Position numbers and translations under genes: made by a program. 64,000 bases of DNA from Laetiporus sulphureus 93-53 (lineage: Eukaryota; Basidiomycota; Agaricomycetes; Polyporales; Laetiporaceae), in NCBI RefSeq assembly GCF_001632365.1, contig NW_024468518.1, positions 600,199-664,198 of the forward strand. The letters run 5' to 3'. Below are positions 53,136 to 64,000 of this stretch, one piece after another (position 1 is the first letter of the stretch; every line of letters begins with the position of its first letter). Below the pieces are notes generated by a model. That model was not told where the DNA came from and did not search any database. It saw only the letters and a list, made by a program, of their open reading frames with translations.

Positions 53136-56069
53136 TTAAGCTAATCCAAGATCCTGTTTCAAGCAAGATGTCAGTACATTGCCGGTCGTCATGACGAATT
53201 GCGCACGTACTTTCTCAATCATCCTACGTGCGATCGGGTGGAATGCGTCCTTCGACGGTACGAATGTGTCCACGGCGAGCTTATGGTTCACACGATTTAC
53301 TTCCCTGAACACCGGTCTGCAGAATTTCATGCGACCCTTGAGCACGCCCGAGCTGTCCTTGCCGACAACCCAGTTCGCCGCGGCAGGGGCAAGCTCCTTC
53401 GCAGCATCCGTCGTTGGATCGGCGAAGGCGATCGCGTAGTAGCGGAAACGCAACTCCGCATTGGGCGTGTGGGCTAGGCCGTAGATCGCGCCGAGCTTTT
53501 TGACATGCGTGGAGGGCAGCGGCGGGTAGGAGTGAAGACGCTCGAGGAAGACAGCTATGCATGGAACGTGTGAGAAGAAGTCGTGAATTGGGAGGCGAGA
53601 ATGTACCCTTTTGGTTCGAATCGAAGTTTTCGAGATCAGATGGTTTGAAGAGATGAGAAACATCTGCGGTGTTTCGCGAATCGCTCCACTTCTTCGCCAA
53701 AGCGTATGCCGCTTCTGCGAGCGTCGTGTCATATTGCATGTCGACCGGGAGCTTTGTGCCTTCGCCGTAGAACCATGCCTATATGGAAGTTCAGCCGTGT
53801 CCTGGAAGGCAGAATGAGCACGGATTGTGGACGCACATCCCAGTCGATGCTGTCAAGGGCCTTGACTTTCTCTTCCCCTCCGTGCACCTTGTAGTACGCA
53901 TATAGATGGTCCTTCCATTGCGTAGTGGTGATGCTCTTGCCCATGAACGTGGACACGTAGTCCCGTACGTACGGCAAGAATATGTCCAGTCCACCAATCG
54001 TCCTCTCTGCCGGAGCCGGAAATGCATCAGCACAGCCCCACACGGTGTCGCAAAGCACGCGCACCGAGGTGCAATATCAAATTCGCGCCCTTCTCATACG
54101 GAATCTTGCTGTATGCGTCGTCCGGGTCCTCTCCCTTGTCGAACTCGATCACGAGCCGTTGGTACTTGGGCGTATCCTTGTACCTCTCGAGGTCGTCGAA
54201 CATGGCCTTCGCACCAATGATGTAGTTCAAGCCATGCACTCCAGCGCCGTGCAGGCGGCCGAGGATGAGGCGCTCCATGTAGGTCGTCCAGCCTTCGTTC
54301 AGCCAGAAGTGCGTTGAATGGGCTTGACTGTACGGTGTTGTAAAGAAGAAGGGGAAAAGAGGCAGAGGGGCGAAGCTGCTTACGTTACGCCGTTGCCGAA
54401 CCAGGAATGGGAGAGTTCGTGGATTACGACGTCAACCTAAGTGTTTGTCATCAGCATGCAGAAAGACGTGTGATATACGCTGAAACTCACCAAGGAATGG
54501 TCACCGACAAGTAGCGCTATGCGAGCATGCCGTCAGTTCAACAAAAGTTAAACCCCACAGGACGCACTTGGAGTGAGGAACGAAAGGCAGGCATTTTCCT
54601 GCACGTATTGCTCAGAAACAGACCTGGAGCCATAGAAAGACCAGAAACGCACCATTCCACCATATGGGAACGACGGGGGCAACACCAACACGTCATATAC
54701 GCCAAATTGGTATGGCGGCAGCACCTCCTCTGCCTTCTCAACATACCTACGAAAACCCAAATCAGTTCATGCTACATGCTCACAGTACAATCATGCCGCG
54801 TACTCGTTGATCGCATCGCCGAATTCATCATATGCTGCCTTGAGCGTCTCGGGTTCTGCCCACACGCCGGTCTTCCAAGATTTGCCCGAAACCGGCGGGC
54901 ATGGGTGGTACGCGAGGTTGCCTGCGGCGATGGCAACCAGGTACGTAGGGATCGGAAATGGCTATATGCGGTATAGAACAAGGGGATATCAGTCTGCAAC
55001 GACGGGCGTGAAGTGAGGTGTATGTGACTGACCTGTTTGTACGTGTATGTGACGGCATCCGTGCCGATTTTCTTGCCACCGTGCGCAGGGCCATCTGAAG
55101 GGGGCGAAACGCGAATGGCGGAGAGAAGGACGGGAAGCTTCGAGGTGACCTTGGCGTTGTAAGTCTATACAAGACCCTCAGAATTGGAACGCTGAGTCAT
55201 GTGAGATGCCACGGACAATCTTGACAGAAGGCGTGTCCTGCAATGGCGCGAGGCTGCGAGCATAGATGGGCTGACACTGACTGAAGAGGAAGGGGAACAG
55301 TTTCCCCCGTGTCTGTCTAAGAATGTTGCTCGGCATGGCAAAGAAGCAAGACCTGGGTACGACGTACTCTTTCGCGAGCCATTGCAAGGACATGGATTTC
55401 TGTGAGGTTCTATAAGAGATGGTGCACTTGACTTTGTTGCCTGTCTTAAGACCGGAAGGCAAGGGAATCGTCAAGGCGGAACCCATGACAGGGTGTTTCT
55501 CGCCAAGCAAGAACTAGTTACAGACAATAGTTGTAAAACTTATGAATAACGCACAAACGCAGTAGATAATACTCACGTCCACCTGCTTGTCCGCGACCAG
55601 GACCTCGTCAATCGACAGGGCAATCGTGTCGAAACTTGACCCCATCGATTCAGCATTTTCCCTCCGAGATAGAATAATCCACTCACACCACCGCGGCTAC
55701 CGCATCCTTCCTGACCGCAAGCGTATGCGTTATCGAGCCCGAGATAATGCTCTTCTCAAAGTCAAGCGTCCAGTCGAGATCAACATGCTCAGATGCAATC
55801 TGATCATAGTTGGACTGTGTCGTGGGGTCCAAGTCCAGCACCATCTCAGATGAAATCGTCGAATAGCTTGCGGTTGGTAGCGTAGTGATCGAAGTAGGAA
55901 ATGCGGAGAGGATGCCCACCAAGCTCGGACGAGGAGGGACCACAGACTGTCGGATCTGCCATCGCGCGCCGTGCGATTTGCGGTCACATGCCCGCGTCGA
56001 AAAAGTGCGTCTCGAATTCAGCTTGAGCAGTGACCACCATTTTGCAGGCTTGAAGAGCACCGCAGACAT
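53136..56069 (-). CDS. M1 aminopeptidase / leukotriene-A4-hydrolase type
   Basis: Zinc metallopeptidase. Peptide recognition GGMENACLSFLTP is restored across an intron near 54590. The zinc site HELSHSW (codons 54408-54422) and NEGWTTYMERLILGRLHG give HExxH plus the third ligand Glu. IPYEKGANLILHLE and the ARM-like C-terminal domain of the LTA4H subgroup (LKGRMKFCRPVFREVNRVNHKLA) follow, ending at 53136. There are two candidate starts: 56069, which adds about 75 residues beginning MSAVLFKPAKWWSLLKLNSR, basic and resembling a mitochondrial presequence; or 55844 (MVLDLDPTTQSNYDQIASEH), matching the usual cytosolic N-terminus. About twelve exons. Confidence 0.93.
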
Positions 56070-56079
56070 CGAGAGAGGA

Positions 56080-56740
56080 TGCCAAAGCTCGCGGACAAGA
56101 TAGGTGCGGCGTTGGTCAGGATATCGCGCGCGTGCAGGTTCAAGGGCTCATGATCGGGTCATACCGCAGGATCGCTCTTGTTCTGCCCTGACTGCGGCAC
56201 ATTGCTCGACCTGCCCAGGGACGATGATATGGTTGTGGCGTGCGAGCAGTGCGGCCATGAGGAGCCTGCGAGCTGTGAGCGTGGTCTCTAGCTATACCTA
56301 CTAGCGTTGATGGAGCGTTCACGCTGCAGCATATGAAAATATCGAAACTGTAACACGCTCACATCCGGACGCGTTCCCGTCGCTACTCAGACAGAAGGGC
56401 AAAACACAGACAAAAGTTCATGATGCAAATGATGCGCTGCTTAAGGTCGGTCTCCTATCTTCGCTGCTTCCAAGATGCTTACCCTTCTATAGGTTACTGA
56501 AAGATGTCCAGAGTGCGGGCACATGGAGGTATATTCGAAGGAACTCCAGGTGAGCATTGTTTTACGGTACATCTGACAAGCGACTGAGGAAGATGCACGC
56601 AGCTGAGGAGTGCGGACGAGGGATCGACAGTATTCTACACTGTACGTGCTCTTCTCTCCAGATTGTCTCTTGAATGATTTATCTCACGTCGCCACCCGCA
56701 GTGCGTCAAATGCAAGTTTGGCTGGCGTGTCAACAATTAA
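56080..56740 (+). CDS. RPA12: RNA polymerase I subunit A12.2 (RPA12)
   Basis: Small RNA polymerase I subunit needed for RNA cleavage and termination. Start at 56080. MPKLADKI joins GSLLFCPDCGTLLDL (first zinc ribbon, CPDC..CEQC). The linker with TVTRSHPDAFPSLLRQKGK follows, then the TFIIS-like C-terminal ribbon ERCPECGHMEVYSKELQLR, SADEGSTVFYT and CVKCKFGW; the Asp-Glu pair of the catalytic hairpin is present. Four or five short introns, the first right after codon 8. Stop at 56740. Full length (about 125 residues). Confidence 0.95.
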
Positions 56741-57446
56741 TGCTCCTCAGCACCGAAGAAACACCTTCATCGCCTTTCCTGTCATCGCGTCCTGCTGCAA
56801 TTTGCCCACCATGACTTGATTTACGGGCACGAATTCATTTGTCAAGTATTCCGTACAATGCATTCAACATGTAAGCAGACATTGTGCTTTCCTCAGATCG
56901 CGACCCAAATGTGCTTGATGATACCCTCTGCAGCTCCTGGTTTGTATGGGCCAGAATGCACATGTGCTCACAGCAACGGGGATGTGGACATGGTACATTC
57001 GGAGAAGGAATCAGAAGATCGAACATATCGAGGACGTCATCAATAGAACATGGGCGTAGCTTAGACTGTCTTAATTGGCGCGTCGTTAGCAAGCCAGCAC
57101 GTACAAATGAATCATCCGACTAGGTTTGTATCGCTGAGCGTTCGATTCGAAGTATATAAGATTCCGCGACACGAGTGACTTGTAACACAGTCCGCATGCG
57201 CAACGATGTGGCGCCGAGGTGGCTTGATACATACTTCCCAAACGCGACTGCAGCCCCAGCGGCTGGTGAGACCATGGGTCAGATTGCATTGAGTGCATAG
57301 AGTCCGCGGATGACACGCATCAGTAGCACCTTGTATGCAGCTTGCCGAAACCAGGGATCTAAGCTGAAGGGTATCGTTTCCGGCAGCGAAACACGGCTCG
57401 ACCAGCGACTGCGCAAAGTGGAGCATCTGTCTGGCGGCACGTCGAA
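56741..57446. other. Spacer between RPA12 and OST5
   Basis: Only overlapping short frames on both strands; nothing matches a family. It holds the 3' flanks of both genes. Confidence 0.5.
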
Positions 57447-57804
57447 TTAGACGTACACGCCAGCAGTGCAGAAGAGGGCGACAATGCCGAAACCACCGAG
57501 AATGCTCGCGAGCGATGCGACGGCGGCCTCGCGAACGGGTATCTTGTCGTTTGGCAGGCTACAAAGCGCGGGCGATATATTAGATCCTCGCGGCATGGAC
57601 ACGAACACGAGCATCTTGCGTGGACGTACGTGGAGAAGTAGAATGCGAGCACAAACGTCGCGGTGAGGAGAACGAGGGCGATGATGGGCAGCGCGGAGAC
57701 GGGCACCGCGGGCGCGAACGCGGGAAGCAAGCGATGCTGCTCCTGAAGTGCATGTTAGAAAAGAAAAGAAAACATAAGACGGAACATACTGCGAGGGATT
57801 GCAT
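57447..57804 (-). CDS. OST5: Oligosaccharyltransferase subunit OST5/TMEM258
   Basis: Two-helix subunit of the ER oligosaccharyltransferase. Three exons give MQSLA, then EQHRLLPAFAPAVPVSALPI, the first helix (IIALVLLTATFVLAFYFST), a loop LPNDKIPVREAAVASL, the second helix and the very characteristic end GFGIVALFCTAGVYV. The terminal G-(V/I)-Y-V and the two helices match TMEM258/OST5. About 80 residues, the usual size. It is divergent from YOP1 across about 264 bases; both proteins act at the ER. Confidence 0.85.
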
Positions 57805-58068
57805 GGCCGTAGGAGCAAGGGCTGTGGCTGCGGAAGTGGACTCGCTCGCTGACGTACGTGGCAGGCAAACACGCGTCATCAAAGCCCATATCAACTCCCC
57901 TCCGCCCGTCGTCCTCTTCTCCAAACCACCATCTCCCCGTCTGTATCTCGTCTGCACCCCCGCCAATCCAAGGTACAGTGCATATCTCGACATTTTATCA
58001 TACATTTTGCTCAAATTTGTGCACGAATCTGCCCTCGACGCTGCCCTATTGCCACGTCGCATGCGCAG

Positions 58069-58758
58069 ATGTCTGCAACGCAAAAGCTGAACCAGCACCC
58101 TGCATTTGTGCAGGCACAGGACAAGGCCAGCTACTACATCCACCAGCTGGACAAGGAGGCATGTAGCCTTTCTCGGCTCCGAGCCGGGGCGCCATGCTTA
58201 CCACTCACGCGACTCTAGCTGTCAAAACATTCGGTCTTCAATACCTTTGAACAGCGCACCCAGGTGCCTAAGAGTTACGCCTTCATTGGCGGTGTGATCG
58301 TTCTCGCGATCCTGCTCTTGATCAACGCCTTTGCGGCGCCGGTCTCCAACCTCATCGGCTGGGCGCTCCCCGCGTACCTCTCTGTCAAGGCGCTTGAGTC
58401 GCCCGGTCACCAGGATGACATCCAATGGCTGACGTACTGGATTGTGTTCGGCTTCTTCAACTTCCTCGAGAGCTTTGCCCTCCGCATCGTGCTCTACTAC
58501 GTCCCCTGGTATTTCGTTTTCAAGACTATCTTCATCCTCTGGCTGCAGCTCCCTGCATTCCGCGTACGTCGCATGTGATAAGGCTTGGATCCGCATGCTA
58601 ATGCTCGTTTACAGGGCGCGCAATCACTGTACGGAACGGTGGTGAGGCCCGTGTTTGTGAATGTGCATCACAAGACGAATCAGGTGACCACGACTGCGCC
58701 CGAGACGACCGTCACTGCCGATGGCCTGCGCGATCGCGTTGCGGAAGCAACGGAGTAA
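58069..58758 (+). CDS. YOP1: ER-shaping protein YOP1 (REEP/TB2/DP1/HVA22)
   Basis: Membrane-curving reticulon-like protein of tubular ER. Start at 58069 (MSATQKLNQHPAFVQAQDKA). After an intron the TB2/DP1 domain has FNTFEQRTQVPKSYAFIGG, SNLIGWALPAYLSVKALES, DDIQWLTYWIVFGFFNFLES and IFILWLQLPAFR, the family signatures, with two long hairpin helices. The tail GAQSLYGTVVRPVFVNVHH and a short acidic end close at 58758. Three exons, full length. Confidence 0.94.
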
Positions 58759-59859
58759 GGAGGATGAAATACCGTCCGCTTGCATATGGTAGTCCGCATC
58801 TGTAGACCTGTGTTATGAATCTCCTCACTCTGTTCTAACTTACGTTGAACATTGACGTTACGGATGTATCTCTCGTGTCTGGATGTGATGGTTCCTGCAT
58901 GTTTGGTATCAACTTGAGGCATGATCTCATGTGTGCAGTGAGTCGTGTGCATGGAGCTCGGCGAGTCGCGACCACGTCCGTTATCGCGCGTCGCTTGGCC
59001 ACATGATTGTCCATCAATTGTTCGAACTCACTTGCAGCTTTTCTACGGCCAGCTGTGACCGTTGTCTGCGCGGCGGTGAGGCCATTCACCTGACGAGTTT
59101 CAAAGATGAGCCTCCTGTCAAGGAAGTGATGCCGAGGCGGGCCTCAGACGGCGAGAATGGCGGTGAGAATTCGCGAACATTTATCGAGTTCTCTTCGGTT
59201 TCCAGGCGACGATGTCCGCCTATAGGCCCTACGCGAATGCATGCTGCACGATGCCTCGAAGGACGGCCCTGCAGACGAAGCAAGCTCTCGTTATGCGCAA
59301 CTACAAGGCTCTCTATTTCCAGCAGTGTGGGAGCTGCATCTCTGTTCCCAAGGCTCGAGCCTATCTAGAGTTCAGGGACACGTTCGGCGGAAAATGAAGA
59401 GGATCACGAAGACATTTGTTCCGCACAAACCATGATGTTTCACTCGCGCGACGATAATACACGAGGATCGCCCGCTTGTGCTGACAGCGATAGCACGGAC
59501 CTAAACTCTCTTGGGCGTTTTTTGCTTCTCGCTGCGACTCGTGCTCTCTGGACTGACAGCTCTTGCCGACTCAGTCTCGTCGTTTGCCTTTACCAGCGCA
59601 GATGGCTTCGAGAGTTTGCCGAATTTGCCTCGTCCATGGATCCGGACGAGTATGCCGTGCTTCGAGGGAGCGACAATCGGCTCGTACACCAATGACAAGG
59701 GCGGGCTTGAGTTCCCTTCTCGGAGGCAGATCTCGATGAATCCTTCCGCTGATACAGGCCATATGGGACACACAGACGCCCCGTGTGAAGGGGCCTATAT
59801 TATCCCACCCAAGAGCCACCCCGCGCACCATCGCCTCCCTCCCCTCTTTGCACGCCATC
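58759..59859. other. Spacer before the UNC93-like gene
   Basis: No named gene. A minus-strand frame at 59501-59773 has a protein-like composition (FIEICLREGNSSPPLSLVYE, KHGILVRIHGRGKFGKL) with a basic tail, and a plus frame at 59212-59397 is also natural-looking. Neither shows a domain. The last 60 bases hold the transporter's start context (CACGCCATCATG). Confidence 0.35.
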
Positions 59860-61893
59860 ATGTCCAACTCCGAGTACTCCGTCGAGAAGGACAACGCGAG
59901 CGGCAGCTATGCGGATATGCATCCCCCCGAGGCGGCGGTGTACGAGCGCCCGAAAGGCCTCAAGGGCGTGTACTACAACCCCGTCATGCAGGTGTTCATG
60001 CTTGGCTTTGTGTGCTTCATGGGCCCCGGGCTGTTCAACGCCCTAAACGGCCTCGGCGGTGGAGGCCAGGTCAACACGACGACCAGTGCGAATGCCAACG
60101 TCGCTCTTTACGCGACCTTTGCGTTTACAGCGTTCTTTGCGGGGTACGCAGCAGCGAATGTCTGGGCAAGGCGCGATCGACTGATCGTTGTGTGTATAGG
60201 TCGATCAACAATGTTCTTGGTCCTCGCCTGACTCTCCTTTTGGGTAGCAGCGGCTACGCGCTCTACATCGGCTCTTACCTGTTAGTATACGCACCAATTG
60301 TACAAACGTTCGCGTTATTGACATTCATCCAGAACTATCAACATTCATCCTAATGCGGGCCCGTTCGTGATCGCTGCCGGCGCTGTCCTTGGCGTCTGTG
60401 CCGGTATGCTATGGACCGCCCAAGGCTCTCTCATGTTGGCATATCCAACTGAGAATGAGAAGGGTATCTTCATCGGTATCTTCTGGAGCGTCTTCAACCT
60501 CGGTGGTGTCGTTGGCGCTTCTGTGTCTCTCGGACAGAACTTCCATTCTACAGTGAGCGTCCTCTCGATCTGCAGTCAGGCTGTTTTTTGAAGGCGTTTT
60601 GTCATTTTGACAGTCAAACTCTGGTAAGTGCTCGCTTGTTAGTGAGCTTGAACACCACAGTGACACTCATCTGATATAGTTAGCAATGGCACATACGTGA
60701 GCAACATAGCTCAAATGAAAGCCGCAAACGCTGATCGTCTGTAGATCGGCTTCCTCATCCTCACCCTCATCGGAGTGACGATCCCGATGCTCATGGCCAA
60801 CCCGAAGAAGATGGTCCGCTCCGACGGCACAAAGGTCATGACCCTCCGCCACCCGTCGTGGAAGACCGAGCTGTACGGCCTCTGGGTCACCCTCCGTACC
60901 GACCCTACCGTCGTGCTCCTCTTCCCGATGTTCTTCGCGAGCAATTGGTTCTATACATGGCGTGAGTCCCCGCCATCTCCCCTTCCCTGTGTCGAAGGCT
61001 GATATGGGAGCATGCCACCAGAGTTTAATGACTACAATGCGGCGCTATTTACGATCCGTGCGCGCGCGTTGAACAACCTCGTGTACTGGCTCGCACAGAT
61101 CCTCGGATCCGTCAGCATTGGCTTCCTTCTTGACCAGAGAGGCCTTACGCGTCGCTTCCGCGCGTATGCCGGCTGGGTCTGCCTATTCCTCATGGTCTTT
61201 GTCGTTCACATCTGGGCGTATTTCTATCAGAAGTGAGCAACTCTTATTTGTTTTGGATGTGGACCTGCTCATGCTTACCGCCCGCAGGCAATACACTCGT
61301 GCGATCGTCGCACAGTGGGCGAAAGACGACGACAAGATTGACATCTATGAGAGGAAATACGTCGGCCGGATATGGCTGTACATCTTTTGCGGCATGCTCG
61401 ATGCGATGTGGCAGACGACTGCATACTGGATAATGGGCGCCATGTCGAACGACCCCGCGAAGCTCGCAAACTTGACTGGCTTTTGTAAGTGATGTTGACA
61501 AGCACCGCGTGCGTGTGCTGACTTTGTCCACAGACAAGTCCCTCCAGTCGGCAGGCGCTGCAGGCGTCTGGCGCGCTGATGCTGTTGGCCTTCCGTACGT
61601 ACCGAGCTTGTAAAGCGCTGTCGTTGTCCTGTTTCTCATTGCTCTTTGTGCCACAGATATTTGAACATCTTCATTTCGACCTGGGCTTTGCTCGTCGGCG
61701 GACTCGTCTGCGCTCTTCCGATGATCTACATGCGTGTGAAGGACCATACCGAGGCTTCTGACGAGATAAACGATATTCTGTACGTGCCCCAGCCCGTGTT
61801 CTGATCTTTCAGACCGTTGACTGAGATGCCTGCAGGGCTAACCTGGAGAACCCGGCTCCTCCAGCTGAGCAGACACAGAAGGCCGAAGCTTGA
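59860..61893 (+). CDS. UNC93-like major facilitator superfamily protein
   Basis: Polytopic plasma-membrane protein of the fungal UNC-93/DUF895 group, often annotated as a notoamide- or ion-channel-regulator-like MFS; the substrate is unknown. Start at 59860 (MSNSEYSVEKDNASGSYADM). It has the group motifs GVYYNPVMQVFMLGFVCFMG, GLFNALNGLGGGGQV, LTLLLGSSGYALYIGSYL, AGMLWTAQGSLMLAYPTE, IFWSVFNLGGVVGAS, then NPKKMVRSDGTKV, FNDYNAALFTIRARALNNL, FLLDQRGLTRRFRAY and YWIMGAMSNDP, with about eleven helices. About eight introns. The C-terminus is short and Pro/Ala-rich. Stop at 61893, convergent with the kinase gene. Confidence 0.92.
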
Positions 61894-62134
61894 CAGAGCG
61901 GATCTCGATGTTGTGCTACTAGCCACTATGGACTGATCTCTGTTCTTCTTTGACATTCGTATGATGTTAGGGTAATGGGTTATCGAAAGTGGGAATGCGC
62001 GCTGAGGTGCTGCAATATTGCTTTGATACTGTATAATGTCGGCAAGAACGCGAAAAATCTTCAAAAAAGCGTTGATGGTTCGTCACTCCAAGAAGAATGG
62101 GTATCAAGGGAAAAAAAGGGATATAACAGCCGGG

Positions 62135-64000
62135 CTAGAAAATCGTCGGCATCGCATCACGGCCGTCCGCACCTCCGCCCATCGCATTCATGGCCCGCAC
62201 GTTGGGCCCGTTCTTCCCGAACGTAAATCCCACCCACACACCACGCGTGCACAACTCATCCTTCTCCTTCACCTGGTCGACATGCCGCTGTTTTTCTCGC
62301 ACCTCGGCGTACTTCGCCATGTCCTCCGCGGAGGTGAAGTCGTCGTAGTAGGCCGTGTCGATCTCGGAGTCAAGCGCAGGCACGAACGGCGCGTCGACAG
62401 AGCGGAGGTCGTCCCACTTGACGCCGTCAAAGAAGGGGTGACTTGACACTTGGGACAGCGTGGCAAAGCGCACGCTGGCGTGAGCAATGAGCCTTGTGCG
62501 GGCCAATGAGACGACGAAACGGGCAGAGCACGCGCAATAAATGCTCACTTCGTGACGGCGTCCCATGCAACGTCTGTAAGGTTGAAGACGAGGTTCTCCG
62601 GCTCGTCGTAGTGCGGTCGCTGGAGGACTTTGGTCCAGTTCTTCAAGTTCGTCCACGTCTCTTCGGGCGTGCTGCCGCTGAACGGGGGAAATCCGGCCAG
62701 GAATTCGTAAAGGATGCAACCCAGCGACCAATAGTCTACGGAGAAGCTATATGATTTGCCGCGGAGCACCTCAGGGGCCATATAGTCCGGTGAGCCCACA
62801 ATGGAGTCGGCGTAGCGGGGATCGTGGTTGCGTATGGAACGGTAAATGGACCGCCGCTCGAGCGTGGACCGTCGAATGACCTCATTCTCTCTGACTTTGT
62901 CCAGCTATGTTGAGCTTCAGATGGGATCACCTGCGAGGCAGGGGAACAATTCGTACCTTGATTCTGAGTGATTGGATCCGCTGAGGATTGAGTGCACCCG
63001 TGGCCAGACCGAAGTCAGTCAACTTGACGTGTCCACTCCCATCCACAAGGAAGTTCTACAGCATCGTTCACCATGCGGTTACCAACCTCTTATAAGAATC
63101 GTACCTCGGGTTTGAGGTCGCGGTGGATGTAACCAAGCTTGTGCAACTCGTTGACAGCCGCAAGCATCTCACTCATATAGAATCTCGCATGCTCCTCCTT
63201 CAACACACCAGAGTTGTTGAGTAGAGTCCGGAAATCGCCGCCCGGAACGTACTCCATTGCGAGATAGACGTATAAGGGATCTTGGAAGGCGTACAGCAGG
63301 CGCACAAGCCACGGTGTCTTCGTGGCCGTCAAAATATCTCGTTCAATGAGGACGTGCCTGACCTGATCAGCGGATTGTAGCGGTAACTTCCCCACGAGAA
63401 GTTCGATTACTCACCTCGTCCATCTTGGAGAGGGTCTGCTTGCGCATCTTCTTCAATGCGCATACTTCTCCTGTCTCCTGCTTCCTAGCGAGAAATACCT
63501 CTCCGTACCCCCCTTGGCCAACTTGCGCAATGATATGGAACTGGTCAACCTTCAGCTTGGTCCTACGTTTCCGCAGAACGACGCGCTCGCAGCCGTAATA
63601 GGATTTGCATTCCTTGGCATGTTGGGCGGGGGAGAGTTGACGAGCATCTGTGTTCTCGTCGAATCTTCGACGACGATCTTTACGCGCGGCGAGATATCCC
63701 AATAGTTGAAAGTAGTAGTCGAGGAAATCTGTGGCGGGACACAGCGTAAGAATGCAGCGCAGTGAACGAGGGAACAGCTCATCATCTGAAGTTTGACAGG
63801 GAATTACAAGCCGAAACGAGGACCTCCTAGCAGCAGCTGCGATAGTTAGAGTGCGAAGTGTGGTACTAACAAAGCTGGGCCACGGTAGCCTTCCGCTTCA
63901 CTTCGACACTCTCCAGGAGCTCCTTTTCCCGCAATCGAAAGCCCCTTTGATGAGCGACCGCAGGCATGCTTGTGTTTTGACCACCACCTGTGCTATCCAG
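62135..64000 (-). CDS. DBF2: Dbf2/Sid2-class NDR kinase (5' end beyond window)
   Basis: AGC/NDR protein kinase of the mitotic exit/septation pathway, activated by a Mob1 partner. Upstream region [20 protein letters not shown] is the Mob-binding stretch. Gly loop [18 protein letters not shown]-like lysine in [30 protein letters not shown] across an intron; [13 protein letters not shown]; the NDR-type insert between DFG and APE; activation segment [15 protein letters not shown] with its serine; then [20 protein letters not shown]. The hydrophobic motif GFTFGKNG is near the C-terminus. The Dbf2-specific GGYGEV loop separates it from Cbk1/Orb6. The stop is at 62135. The coding region reaches the right edge; the first methionine may lie near 63966 or outside the window. 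Confidence 0.93.

Noticed and set aside
53136..53739. Separate gene in alternative minus frame (53281-53739)
   Set aside because: Out-of-frame overlap with the conserved C-terminal domain exons of the M1 aminopeptidase.

Overview
The window is nuclear DNA of a filamentous basidiomycete, most likely an Agaricomycete. Genes are dense and intron-rich. Most introns are about 50-60 bases with GT..AG ends and CTAAC/CTGAC-like branch sites. Housekeeping genes have clear fungal orthologues, and the left arm carries membrane-protein families expanded in mushrooms (a DUF6534-type seven-helix protein and a second orphan seven-helix protein). There is no operon structure. Genes sit in divergent and convergent pairs with spacers as short as about 10-270 bases.

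Left arm (1-11 kb), accessory: a DUF6534 gene cut into very small exons, a decayed cytochrome P450, an alpha/beta hydrolase, a DUF202 protein and an orphan seven-helix protein with an apparent one-base frameshift. Then come VPS35 (retromer), an intronless F-box gene and an unrecognised single-pass coiled-coil protein. From 19.9 to 22.5 kb lies a repeat island: hairpin-forming tandem repeats, CCCC..GGGG palindromic repeats, and a low-complexity TAC/GTA-rich block ending in a tRNA-like minihelix.

From 22.9 kb on the DNA is mostly core genes: VPS27 (ESCRT-0) divergent from RPB1 (RNA polymerase II largest subunit), a Bni4-like phosphatase-targeting protein, an amidase, an FAD-dependent DAO-type oxidoreductase, MSH4 (meiotic MutS), VPS72/SWC2 (SWR1 complex), a Mrp49-like mitoribosomal protein, GET2, an Arf-GAP, a leukotriene-A4-hydrolase-type M1 aminopeptidase divergent from RPA12 (RNA polymerase I), OST5, YOP1, an UNC93-like transporter and a Dbf2/Sid2-class kinase running off the right edge. 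By function they cluster in endosomal and ER trafficking (VPS35, VPS27, Arf-GAP, GET2, YOP1, OST5) and nuclear transcription/chromatin/meiosis (RPB1, RPA12, SWC2, MSH4).

The most striking structure is micro-exon usage in three unrelated genes: a 3-base and a 9-base exon in the RPB1 heptad tail, an 8-base exon carrying the middle of the MSH4 Walker A loop, and a run of 6-26-base exons in the DUF6534 gene. These were reconstructed by eye from reading frame and protein-family expectation and need RNA evidence.
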